NCBI GenBank assembly: GCA_033063855.1
Contig: CP093831.1
Span: 5,518,001 to 5,582,000 of the forward strand
DNA from: Smittia aterrima
Lineage: Eukaryota; Arthropoda; Insecta; Diptera; Chironomidae
Reading direction: 5' to 3'
Length of the DNA stretch: 64,000 nt
Position numbers and translations under genes: made by a program. A model generated the notes under the pieces. The model saw only the letters and a program-made list of their open reading frames with translations. It did no database searches and had not been told where the DNA came from. Every line of letters starts with the position of its first letter. Position 1 is the first letter of the stretch. Below are positions 50,801 to 62,535 of the stretch, in pieces.

Positions 50801-53800
50801 TTGCTCGTGTTATGATTGCGACTACTGTCTTCTGTCTGAAAATATCTACAACCAACTGTTGGTTCTCTGCTTTTGCTTCGACGAAGACAAATGCCTCGAG
50901 GATAAACGTTTCCTCTTAGAGACCTTTATTTTAAGAAAATCCTTAAGCATTAATTGACTGTTAATGGCGTGAGTTGATTCTTAATTTTATTCTTTTTACC
51001 CTTCCCTACGCAAAAGCTATTAATTTTTATTAGCTTGGGAACATGAATTCATGCTTCTCACTCTTCAAGTAATAACGAAGGTAGTAAAGTACTCTTTGCC
51101 GTGGCATAAATCGTTGTTTTGTTTTCAGGCGAACAAGAGATCTATTTTTATCAAAATGTATTTTCATGCCTTCGACTTCTAAGTATTCTGAAAGCTTGAT
51201 ACTTCCTTCGATACTTCGACGAACTTCTCGCTGACGTCAAAGAGATTTCCCTCATCTCCAAATAAGTCCGAGACGAGATCGAGCCTCGTTTACTAACTGC
51301 CAATAATTTTAGTTCAGTGATGCTACAGTTGAGATATTCGAAATGATTTTCTCTCTCATCATGTAAACACATAAAATCCATACCGAGAACTTGTTTGAAA
51401 CTCGTGAATTTTCTACCTAAAAATAAATCATGTGAATTTTCCTCGCTGAGACACACGACGACGGTTCACTCGATGAAAACGTCATGAATGAATCATTTCA
51501 GTATTTTTACTCGAGCATCAGTCCACGAGCCTTTTGAAGCATCATCTGTTTTCGCTCATGTTTGAGTTTCATTGCCAAATCAATTGCGATATTTTCACTC
51601 AACTACAAACAGATCCGATCGATGACGGGAATCATCTGATGAACTTACGAGGCGAAAACAGTCGAGTGGAATATTTTGATTAAAAGCATTTCCTCGAAGT
51701 TACTTGTATTTTTACGTTAGGCGTTCTCCTACCAATCAAGCTTTCTCGAAATTTCGTTGACTCTTCTTGGAAAATTGAGTGAGGTGTTAAGAATTGTCGG
51801 TAAAATTAGAATTGCTCAACTCGAGAAACTTGAAAATTAAATTTGTTAGACTTCAATCCATGACAACTCTTCACGTGGATTCTGATGTCATGAGCGATCA
51901 AGTGAATGCTGGCGGATGCTTCTAGATTTAGAGATTCCAAAACAAGAACCACTTGAGAGGAATCACGTTCTCTTATCAGTTATGACGTCGGAAGTTGTTT
52001 TCTATTTTGAGATAATCCAATTTCGAGTACGATGATGCAGATATAAAGCTCTCCCCTGTGAGGTAGAAACAAAACAACATTGTTGCTTCATCTCTGAGGT
52101 ATTCCAATAAAAATTCTCAACCTCGTGAGGGGAAATTCCAATCGCCACGGAGTCAAGTAAACAAGCGAACTTTCATTTAATTTTCATTAACACGTTCATG
52201 GAGCAATATTCTGTTGTTTACATTCGAGCTTACTTGAGGGGGAGGCGAATGTATTCCGATCGACCCGCGAGAAACGCGAAATCTATTTTTGACACTCTAA
52301 ATTCGTCGGCGTTCTATTTTTAGGTACACGATCAAAACGAGCTTCTCGGCTTTAGGCCCACGGATTTTCGCGGCCGGTTGAAGCTAGAAAGATGTTTATT
52401 AAGAGATATGCGGTAATTATGACTGAAATTAAACTTTCGGACACACATTTCAAGTCAGCATCGCGTTTTTCCTCTAATTATAAACTTCAATCGCTTTGTT
52501 TGGACGATGCTCGGCTTTTCTGTTTTTGCCCGTAAGAAAAAAATCCTTTCGCGTATTTTTAGACTCGACGAGAGAAAAATTTTCTTTTTCCCTTCTCGAT
52601 TACCTTTTTGGTCGTTGCTAGCTTTTCTGACGAACTGAAAAATAAATCATGACAAATTTCTCGAAAAAAAACAAAACAAAATTGATTAGTGACGTCGCCG
52701 CGAGCAGACAAAAAATATTACTTCAATTGATGGTCTAACAAGAATTGTTTACTTCATCTGTTGCTTCCGTACGCATGACTGAAGCGGAAACTTTTGAGTT
52801 GTTCAACCGTTCAACAGTTTAAATGTCAATCTGCTTAAAATCTTCCGATTCAACTAAGATAACTGATACCATGACTGCTTCCTTTCACTTATTAAAGAAA
52901 GGACTTTTAAAGCCATGAACTGCTGATTGAATCCATTTGAGAGGTAATCCAATTTATCATGCCCTAAATATCAGAGTTTGCCGATGGACTTTGCAATTTA
53001 CGTCACAAAAAGTTCATTCATGATTTTTGATGGTGTTATGCTTCCAAAGCTCCAAATGTGTTCGTAACCTAATGCGATTCTCACACAGAAATAAGCGCAT
53101 TTCATGAATGAAAAGCTTCACTTGGGAATAAAGGATAAGGAGAAGTTTTTCCCCTTCGCAGAAACGCCGGGTTCATTCATAAATACTTCCATGAATGGTA
53201 TGGGTGAGTGAGAGAGAAAGTAACGCTCAAAGCAGGGCTAGGATTGCGGTCACTTGCGCACTCACTCACGTCCTTGAAAGAAGCGTCCTGCATTACGTCA
53301 AAGCTCTCTCTCTTCCTCTCTTGAGTATCCTCGTAACAACGCAGACTCCAATCAAAAATTTCTCGAGTGACTTTGTGTGTGAAAAATCCAGAAATGAACA
53401 TCACATTGAGAGAGCACAACACACCATTGCTGGTGGGAGCGTAGAAAATCGGGTGGACATTTCAAGTGGAATGGTTTTATGAATGAAATGACGTCAGTTC
53501 CAGAAAACATTTTCACTTATTTAGAAATGATTGTGGAGTTGCGAAAACAATAACGCAGATGAATGGAACAAAAGAAATCAATAAATTTTCTCCGGAAATG
53601 CTCAACAAAGATTTAACTTTAGAAGATACTTTACAAAAGTTATTTTTGGAACACTTTCGATATCGTGTTACGCAATGAAAATCTCACTTAGCGATAAAGA
53701 ATTTTTTAAAAGGATTTCCAAACGTTGTCTTGGTTGCTTTACAAAAAAAAAATATCCGAGTGGCACGTTTTCTTTTGATGAATTTACTTCTCAAGGTTTT

Positions 53801-56800
53801 TCGATTTTAAATGAGTAGCCCTCCTCATTTCCAGAAGCCCCTGTCGCTAATTCAACTTCAAAAATATGCTTTTAAATCATTATCAGTTGAAAGGTCACAG
53901 TTGGGAGTTCTTCCGGAGGCTTTCGTTTAGTATTTATAGCTTTGAGAGTGAACCCAATTAGTTGAAGAAATTTGGGCAGTTGCCGGTTGAAAAATGAAGC
54001 TTCAACATCAGCTTTGTTACGGTTATTAGAACATATATGTAATCTGTTTTATTGATTTTCGCCGCTTCTTTTTCCTTTTTGTGAATGTGAAAATTCGACT
54101 TTGACATTGTGTGAAGGCAAAGTTCCTCAAGGCGATTCCGCTTCATCGGAAGTGCGCATGCTTCATGATTTTTGACTATCGAACGAATGATTTTATTCTT
54201 GAAGTGAGAGCACTGTCAAGGTCTTAGTCATGTGAGGCCAGCACTTTCAAAATGCGATGACGATAATCATTTTCCGATAGATTTTCCACTTCAACACAAA
54301 ACAAAAGCTCTTTTTTTGGCGATTCACTGTTCTGCGTCAAAAAGAGAAAAAAAGATAAACAATTATTTCCATCGGCACATTGCGTATTGATTTTTATAGC
54401 TTCACACTGAACGCGTACTACAAAAGACGTAATCGAGATAAAAATAATGACTGTCAGAGCGAGAACTGAGAATGATTGGAACGAGAGTGTCATGAAGGCG
54501 AAAATAGAAGCATGATAACTCTTCCAAATCTTTGTTTACTCTTCTACGTTTTCTGTTTATGTTTGACGATTGCTATCGCTTCATCATGATGCCAAAAATG
54601 ACGAATGATCTGTTGAGACTTAAAAATCGTCGAGAAAAGTTTTCCCATTGAGATTTTAAGCTCATAGCGAGTCAACAAACTTCTTAAGTTGCTAGGAAAC
54701 TTTTCAACGATTCACTTCAGCTTCAACTTTTTATTCAACTCTTGCTTGTGACATTCTGAATCGAAACCAATTAAATATGTTGCTAATTAATTAGTCAGAC
54801 AAAGTTTCAAAGTTTTACTCGAAAGGTTTATCAGAAAAACTTTTAATGAGCGAAACTAATTTTTTGATGTTTCCATTCATGAAACCAATTGACAGAGGGA
54901 GTTGAAAGATTTCGAATATAAATAGATTGATAAATTCAAATATAAACAATTTCTTCTCGCCTATGAAGACTAAAAATAGCGTAATCGATGTGTTTGCATT
55001 CGAAAGTGCTACGAGCGCTTCAACATCGAGCGCAAAGCTCCATCAGAAAATAGAACGCGAGACGACAACGGATATTTCCGACCCAAAGTGCTTTCCTTTA
55101 AACGATTAGATTCCTCAGCTGATGATAATTCAAAGCGCTTGTAATGTAAACTTTCAAAGTTGTTAGCTCGACCGACGAGAATTCCATGACGTCATCGTGA
55201 AAAGACCGGCACTTTTCTAATTTTACCCATGTGATCGAATCAATTTGCATTTTCTCTCGGCTTCTCGATTTGTTGATACACAAGCGAAAATAGTTTTGCC
55301 ATTCGTTTTCCGGGATGGATTTTCTCTCTTCTCGTTTGACGTAAGCGTCGAAAAGCGCTCCCGGGAATCGCAAGCTTTACCTGCCATCAAATCTGTGATA
55401 TCGGATCTCAATTGTGGTTTTTCTATTTTCATTTTATACCTTTGTCGATGATGAAGGACGAAAAGATTTGAAGCTTTACCTCCCGTCGTTCGCGATTTCA
55501 CAGTTGATCTGCTAGCGGTAAAACGTTTACGGATCTATTAATGTTACTCACGTCATTGCGATAACGAAAATAATTCAAGTCGTCTGATAAGAAACGTTTT
55601 TGGAGCGTGATTCTCGTCCGTGATTCCAATTCACATGCAGTTGATGACGTCGATTGGAGCTAATTTAGGCTTCGCTTCTTTCTTTAGATCTCATTTTTAA
55701 TAATCGACGTCACGATATGCATTGTGATATGGAACAACGAAGCTTATTTTAATGAAAGCGTTTGATTATAAATAAGTCGCGTGCTCGACAAGCAATTTGG
55801 CATTTTAAGAAAGCTTTTCCTCTTCGTCACTGAATGTAACAAGGACACAAAGAACATAAAAAAAACTTGTTGCTCGCTCTCGTTTCGAACGAGCAGCTGT
55901 TCGTTGCTTGCTGCCATGAAATTAGAATGCGTTTTTACGAAATTAATTTGCAATGATTCATTTATTTCTCTTGACTTTCCGGCATCAGTTTCATTCACTC
56001 GAGTTCGTCGTGGCTGCGTAAAGTCGCTTTGCGCTCTAAAATTAAAACAGAGATCGCTCTCGCTCGAGTCGTCTTAATTAAAGAAAATGTCTTCAACCAC
56101 CATGTCTCTTAATTGTATCTCTTAATTGTTATGACACGTCACACTCAATGCTAAGTAAATAATTTAGTGCTGAAGCTTCTTTCTTTTGACTCGACATTTT
56201 CCTGAGGCGTTCAAAGTAAATTTGCATGCCTCGGTGGCAGAACGAAAAAGAAAAAAAAATATAAAATTGTTGTTTGTTTGTTTATGATTTAAGCCACAGC
56301 TTGAAACACGAGCGAAACACACAAAGCAGAGTCGTTTTGTCAAACTAAATGTTGACCACAAAGAGGAGACAAATTCTTCAGTTCGAAGACAGATCGACGA
56401 ACAAATTTGATAAAAGCTCGTTAATAAAAAATATTTAGAAGAAACAGAATTCTGTGTCGAGACTTTATCCATGTTAATGAACAGTCGAGTGATAAATCTG
56501 TTCGACCTCTGATCACAGGCGTCTTTCTTCTCATGCTAGAATAGATTTTCATCCTCACTTCATATCATTTGATAGGATTTATTAATTTTTCGAAACCCAG
56601 CCATGAGATAAATTTTCCGGTGAGCGACAAAAGATACTTAAGCTTACGTCGCGGCAAAAGCAATGACATAATTTTTAATTTAATGTCGTTTGTGCTAATG
56701 AAACTTCAGCCTCAACTCGCATATCCATTTTCACTCTTCTCGCCACTGCCGTTTGCTTCGTAAATGCTTTCTAAAAATACTGAAAAGAAAATGCGACAAG

Positions 56801-59800
56801 CGAAAAATGTTTTAATTTTGTAAGAAAATGTTTTGTGTGAAAATATCTGAACACGAGAAAATGTATTAAGAAAAGTGTCGAGGGAAATTTTTAAAATATT
56901 TCGAATGTGGAATCGCTTGAAAGAATTAATTGACGGTGAGATATCCAACGGTGAGGCAATTTTTTAAGAGATTACCGTGACTTCTAATTTTGAGACAAAC
57001 GCTATTTTTCTTCTCTTGTTTTCATTGTAACGCGACGCGACAGAACATCGCGAGCTGGGTCGGTAATGGGGCGAAGGAAAAACAGCTTTCCAATTCCATC
57101 CAATATATTTCAAGCGAGAGTCAAACAGTGAAAGAAATGTAACCGAATCATCATCATACATCTTTTTTCAGTTGTTGTGAAAATCAGTCTCGAAGTGTGG
57201 CAACTTATTCTTTTCTTTCCTTCGAGACATCGAGACTCAAAAGAATCTTAAATCAGCTGCTCAATAGATTTCAAAACGCGCCGGAGACTCAACACGCTAA
57301 GCACATTCCGTTTTATAATTTAATTAAGTAGAAAATTTCATGAAAATTATGAATAATAAAGACGAGAAAAATTGCTGGAAATTTATATTCGACGCTTTAG
57401 TAAAAGAAATAGACTTTTCCCTCATCAAAAACCAACAATCAATGACCGCATAATTTTCAATTTAAAGTTTTTTCATCAACATCATCGTGGCGGGCTAACA
57501 TCAAACGCCAAAGCTATCGCACCTCAACGAAATCCGCTAGAAGCACCTCCGACCGAGAATGAAAAGTGTGTTCCATTTGTTCACGTTTTTCCTCGAAACA
57601 CATTTAATTTTCCGAGTAAATTTTATGTCGCGCGAAAGTTTGTGGCAATAACAATGAGAATATCTGATTATCATCACCTTGCGATTAATGAATTCGCTAA
57701 TTAAATTGCATTCGAGAAACATGTGTTGCGAGTCGTGTCCGTTCACATTGAAAATTAGAATATAAAAAAAACTATCGAGTTAAAATGCATAATAAAATAT
57801 CTCTCCTATAATAAAATATTTAAATATAATCACCAACACTGAAAGAAGCTGATGCTCGCTTGCTCTTTGCCTGTAGCAGCTCAAGCCAGCAATACAAGCA
57901 ACAGTTTTCTTCATGATATTCGAGTATCGCGTGCCAAAGTCTAATGACGTCATGAAGCCTTGATGATGAGTCGAGAGTTTGTATCAAAAGATTCATTCAT
58001 GAAAATGTAGAAAATATCTTTGTCATTCGCTCTCTCATCTCGCACACATAGAAAGCAACTCTGCTTTGCGTAAATTCTCTCTCATCGATTTTTCACATGC
58101 GGTGGGGTTTCGTGCTCCACGATTGGCTCTTTCATTTTATTTCTCTGCGTTCACAAACACAGCAAAGCTTTCATTCATAAAATCTTTTGCTTGCTATCCA
58201 CCGTGCTTCAGTAGTATTTTCGTATTTGTGACGACAAGTTTGAGAAGAACTTCTCTGCGCTTGATACAAATTTTAATTCAAACATTTCACAATCTCAGCA
58301 TTCGGTTGGAGTGTGAAGACCTCATCGAGTGGTCGCGAAGATAAATAAATAGATTTAAATGTGAATTTATATCACACTTAAGTCACTTAAGTTATCAAAT
58401 AATTCTTCTCCCTGTGAGATCAACACTGGAGACGACGACGAAAAAAAAAGTAAAAAGAAAATATTTTGCGAGCAATCGCAAAGTGAAAGAAATAAATTCG
58501 AAGCTCTCGGCGTGTAAAAGTGAACACTAAACTGATTTTTATTAGCTCGCGAGGAATAAATTCTTGTTCGAGACATTACTTTACACACAGTGGACGCCTT
58601 GAGTCTTGACAAAGAAAAATCTTGAGTGCAAAATATTGACTGATTCGCATAAATTAATTCACACAACGAGAGACAACGGCATTGTGTAACATTCGAGTGG
58701 AGAGAAAAAGGAGGAAACAAGTTTACCAATTTTGTGAATGAATTCAAAGTGCGCGTGGGTGGATTTAGCCCACGGAGTATCCCCAATTTGTTGTACAACC
58801 GAACGTTGAAAAAAATCAATTTCATTCAACAAATATTAAAATATTCATTCACACAAGCAACGAAGGCAAAAGATTATTTTATAAAAGTTAAACTCGAGAG
58901 TGATAAAGAAGTTTCGACTTTGCTGAATAAATAAAGTGGAGGGAAAGAAAACTTTTTGGGAGTTTCCTCGACTGTTGGTTGTGAATTTTAAGACGAACAA
59001 AATTTTTCATTTTCAAGTGAAGGTAAACTTTTATGTTTTATTTTGTGTAGCTTTTGTAAATATTTTTCTTTTTCACCGGCGGGAGAAAAACTAAAAATAG
59101 TGAAGCAAGATTTTCTGCACTGCAGTAAAAAAAAATTCTCTCGCTGAAATCTTTAAAATAAACAAAATTCCATTTGAATTCGTGTTTTGGAATTTTTATT
59201 TCGTGTTCCTCAATTCGAGAATTTATTGCTCGATTATGTTTCGTGAGGAGGAACAAAAAGAAAATCATAAATCAAGAAGCGAATTATCTCATTTCGTCTC
59301 GTGAAAGTTTTCCCTTCAAATTAACGAAAAAATAGAAAATCTTCTAACCGCGAACAAAGAAAGAAAATCTTGCGCGAGAAAACTCGAAAAAAAACTTTTG
59401 TTTTCGTGATGAGTTTTCTTATTTTTTCTCTTTATCTTTTCGATGTGGAACGCCCGGCATCTCACCAGTGTCGATTAATAAATTACTTAATTACTTTTCA
59501 TGATGTCGCTGCGCTCAGTTGTTGTTTCGATATTTTTAGAAACATTTTCGTTCGACTCTCACACCGAGCGCGTAAATAAAGCCTCAAATGTCATTAAGCT
59601 CTTGCGACAATAAATCTTAAAGTTATTTTGTTTCTGCGAAATCGCAAACAATTTTTTGTTAAAAGTTTAAGCGTGTGATGAGAACGACAACGATTTAATT
59701 AGATTTCCATGGAGGAAAGGAATGTGAGCGACGCAGTAGAAAGCGAAAAATGACGTCAGCATAAGGGCATGGGAGAATCATTATCAAGGTTATTTATCCC

Positions 59801-62535
59801 GTCCTTAGGCGAACACAAGCACAGAATCGCTTTTGCTTATGTCGTTGCGGGAGAGAATTTCCATTTTTAGACACAAGCTGTAAAAAAGCAATTTTTTTCA
59901 GGGGAAAAAGGAAAGCACGATCTGGAATTCGTTAAAAGAGCTTTCTCTACATTAGGAAAGCTTGGCTAAGGATTTTCTCAATGAAAATTGATTACGACGC
60001 ATGCGTATCGTGAGAATTGAGAAAATCATTGATGAAAAGTTTACGGAAAAAGCTTCGCTCTGCCGGTGAACAGCGAAGATTTTCTCTTCCACTTGTTGCT
60101 ACAGAGAATATCAAAAACTTTATGCTTTCCCATTCTTGAACTTTAAACTCGACTACCTAAGTTTCAACTTGCTCAACTGTTGCAGCATGCAAATGAATTG
60201 TTGACATTTCCGAACTTTTAGTTTTCAAATTGTTTTGCTCTCCTGCTACTTCAAACCTAAACTCAGAAGTAAGATGAAGAAAACGAAAGCTCTTTCCTAT
60301 CTCCTAATCGCCATGTTGGATAATAACTCACATAATCATAGCTGTGCTTTTCGCATTCTCAGCTTTTCTTTTTCTATTTCGGTTTAGTTAAAATCATTCG
60401 ACTGAGTCTAAAGGCTGCAAATATTTGGATCGTGGTGTATCTCTTCAACTAAATTCACTTCTACCTCAGATTGTCGCGATAGGTAAACAGTTTCGAATGA
60501 ACAACGATTGGTGAACGAGTTCTGTCGAATCGAAATCTTGTTTTTAAGATGCGTGAAGTAGTCGCTAGCTGCGAGGAAGTGGTCAATTATTTTTAAGTTT
60601 TGAAGGAGAGGACAAGAACAACCTTTGGCTGGAAATCATAAAATTAAACTGTCAAAGGCCATAAAGGAACAATGTTAAGTGATCTTAATGAAATTATAGT
60701 TGTTGTCTGTGTTTGTGGCAATTTTCGTCCATCACGCGCTAAAGATTTCTGCTGATTGGATGGGAAACGACAAAGGCTTTTGCATAGAAGTTTGGCGTGA
60801 TGTCCATGTAGAGCAGAGTCGACCGAAGATTTAATTTAAAAAGAAACTTCTCTTCTTTTAGATTAAAGAAACGAAAATTGTTATTTTGTGACTTTTAAGT
60901 GATGTTTCCCAATAAGGAAGTGGAAATAAAAAGCCACAATCGATTTATTTCGACAAAAAAAAACATCGCGTGGGCGTTCAGCGTCTTTGAGTTTCATCTT
61001 GTAACATCAAAGCTGTAGAATTTTAACAGATTTTAGTCTTGTTTGTTGAGGTTCTTGTGGCTCTTAGGAAATCGATTTCCACATCACAAGAAGAAACACA
61101 ACCGCCAGCGCCATAAAAGAGACAACAGAGAGAAAAGAACTGATCATCGTACAAATTACAAGAGTCAATATTTTACATTTCAATTAGCATATCGTTTCTT
61201 CATTTAAATATTCATCATCACCACCGATGATTTCGGGAAATCATTTCTATTCTCTCTCTCACTCCGCTGCTGTCTCCGTTCCCATGGCATTGACTCTTCC
61301 AAAAAATCAAAGTTTGGTGGGCGATAATTAACTAGAGAAAGACGAAGCTCTGACTCAACTTCTGATCAACGGAACTACGGTCGCATCATTTTGAAAGAAA
61401 CGTTGTTAATTAATGTTAATAGAATAAGACGGTAATGACATTGTTTCTCAAGAATGAACTCTAAGTCGCCGCTGCTGACATAAAAATACTCGATTGATCA
61501 TCATTTAAGAAGAAATTTTTTTTCTTCTCAAACTAGTTGCACAATTGATTCGATAATTTGATTACAATTGGAGATCGAATTTCAAAGTCTATTTCTATCG
61601 TTCTTCGAGTTCGTAACACGAGAAACGCTTACTGACCCGATGCGATAACATCAAAACTGAAAGCACAATGAGACACACAACCGCATTTCCATCTTAATCA
61701 CATGCGATACGGAGTCAAGTGTCAATTGTTTAAAGACATTAAATTAATTAATTAAAGCCTTCCAGTCTCTCGCACACTCAATCGTACCCGACTAGATTCA
61801 ATTAACCGCAGCAGAAAAGTTCTATGCATGAGCGCGGAGTAAAGAGAAACTTTCATTTCAATGTTGACTTTTAGATAAAAACTTTTCTGTTGACTCATAG
61901 ACAAATTTTCTCTTATCTCTTTACAGGTAGCTCTCCAGCTGCTCCACCACCAACTACGGCCATGATCATGGAAGGATTAGAAACTTTGGTGACCCCATCA
62001 CACCATGCCTATCTGTTAACGGAATCAGCGGCAGCCGCGCACTTCAACGTGCTCAGCTTCGATACGTGCAGTCTCTTCAAGACAGCTGCCACTACTGCGA
62101 GCTCTTACAACTTGAACAACAATAATCACGCTACTGCAAATAACAATCATCATTCGCATCAGCAAACACAATTGATCAATAGTCATCATCATCATCAGCA
62201 TCAACAAATGCAGCAGCCTACGATTCAACAGCAGCAAACAAACTCAGTGAATACTTCAAACAGTAGCAATACAAGTTCACATTCCGCCACCTCTGTGACC
62301 CAGTCGAAATCCGATTCAACTGCTGTGTCATCTTCGACAGCTACGACTACTACATCATCATCAAGTGGACATCACAATCATCCTACATTGAATATTCACG
62401 AGACGCAGCAGCAAACAGCTGACCGAAATGTGCAGCAACATCAAACGGGCGATCTCAACACGCCCGTCACTACAAGTGGCGATATTCCATCGTTCTTCGG
62501 TCCATCGACAGTCGTTGAGCCACCAATCATAACTG
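44411..62535 (+). CDS. sr: Putative EGR-family transcription factor (stripe-like), N-terminal half, incomplete
   Basis: Three exons, 44411-44888, 47036-47158 and 61927-62535, join in one frame with every junction in phase 1 (Gly codons split G|GT), giving 403 residues before the window ends in the next intron. Exon 1 is Ser/Asn/Thr-rich; exon 2 adds an aromatic stretch with FDYSGSPYLYGNY and LLLWFGG; exon 3 begins SSPAAPPP, then MIMEGLETLVTPSHHAYLL, FNVLSFDTCSLFKTA, long His/Gln/Asn/Ser runs, and ends IPSFFGPSTVVEPPIITG. The last motif resembles the short hydrophobic segment before the repression region of EGR proteins, and the overall style (low-complexity activator N-terminus, long introns, gene desert) suits stripe, the insect EGR gene that specifies tendon cells. 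The diagnostic three C2H2 fingers are not in the window, so the name is a guess. Another low-complexity nuclear factor remains possible. Confidence 0.55.
44889..47035 (+). other. Intron 1 of the putative EGR gene
   Basis: A 2147-nt intron from GTAGAT to a CTATTTCAG acceptor. No nested gene or repeat is recognised. Confidence 0.6.
47036..47158 (+). CDS. Exon 2 (possible cassette) of the putative EGR gene
   Basis: This 123-nt exon has a strong acceptor (CTATTTCAG) and a weaker donor (GCAG|GTCTGT). It encodes 41 residues with an unusual density of aromatics (FDYSGSPYLYGNYHH, LLLWFGG), unlike the low-complexity neighbours, which argues for real coding constraint. Both ends are phase 1 and the length is a multiple of three, so skipping would keep the frame. 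Confidence 0.75.
47765..47811. repeat. 47-nt inverted repeat with 12-bp perfect arms
   Basis: ATTACAGTTGAA (47765-47776) is matched by its exact reverse complement at 47800-47811. The spacer holds a smaller ACGTC/GACGT pairing (47786-47790 with 47796-47800). It could form a hairpin in the intron RNA or be a short palindromic relic; the arms are too short for a typical miRNA precursor. Confidence 0.6.
54224..54493 (-). CDS. Candidate small secreted protein nested in intron 2 (uncertain)
   Basis: A minus-strand ATG opens 89 codons with a textbook signal-peptide profile: a polar start, a hydrophobic core (VLALTVIIFISITSFVV), and Cys-containing sequence after the likely cleavage (QCEAIKINTQCADGNNC). 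The middle (CLSFFLFLTQ) is coded by a T-rich run ending in CAG that looks like a splice acceptor, so the annotated frame may include an intron. I know no family for it. It would be antisense within the long intron of the putative EGR gene. A chance ORF is quite possible. Confidence 0.2.
   Translation of the reverse strand: MTLSFQSFSVLALTVIIFISITSFVVRVQCEAIKINTQCADGNNCLSFFLFLTQNSESPKKELLFCVEVENLSENDYRHRILKVLASHD
60968..60976 (+). promoter_or_regulatory. EGR/Zif268 consensus site near exon 3 of the putative EGR gene
   Basis: An exact GCGTGGGCG, 951 bp upstream of the exon 3 acceptor. If the gene is stripe, this would be a direct autoregulatory site; Drosophila Stripe is reported to maintain its own expression. 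Confidence 0.4.
61927..62535 (+). CDS. Exon 3 of the putative EGR gene (low-complexity activation region)
   Basis: The acceptor TCTTTACAG is preceded by a good pyrimidine tract, and the donor is ACTG|GTGAGT. The 203 codons carry a conserved-looking start (MIMEGLETLVTP...HAYLLTESAAAAHFNVLSFDTC), then N/H/Q/S/T homopolymer-like runs from CAT, CAG and AAC triplets (about 62110-62360), then a non-repetitive end, GDIPSFFGPSTVVEPPIITG. The two Met codons at 61962 and 61968 could start a shorter isoform from a promoter within intron 2. Confidence 0.8.

Larger units (their letters stand above)
47159..61926 (+). other. Intron 2 (14.8 kb) of the putative EGR gene
   Basis: A long intron with no recognised nested protein gene (a low-confidence candidate on minus is listed at 54224-54493). 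It contains five TGACGTCA palindromes (51232, 53489, 55187, 57945, 59751), two copies of the recurrent 13-mer (53476-53488 plus; 58169-58181 minus), an EGR site at 60968-60976, a variant at 58753-58761, and a 12-bp-arm inverted repeat at 47765-47811. It probably carries enhancers and possibly an alternative promoter for a shorter isoform starting at the Met codons in exon 3. Confidence 0.55.

Noticed and set aside
52060..52110. TGAGGTAG, the let-7 seed, followed by a weak fold-back
   Set aside because: Only the first eight bases match let-7; the rest differs and no 60-80 nt precursor stem can be drawn.
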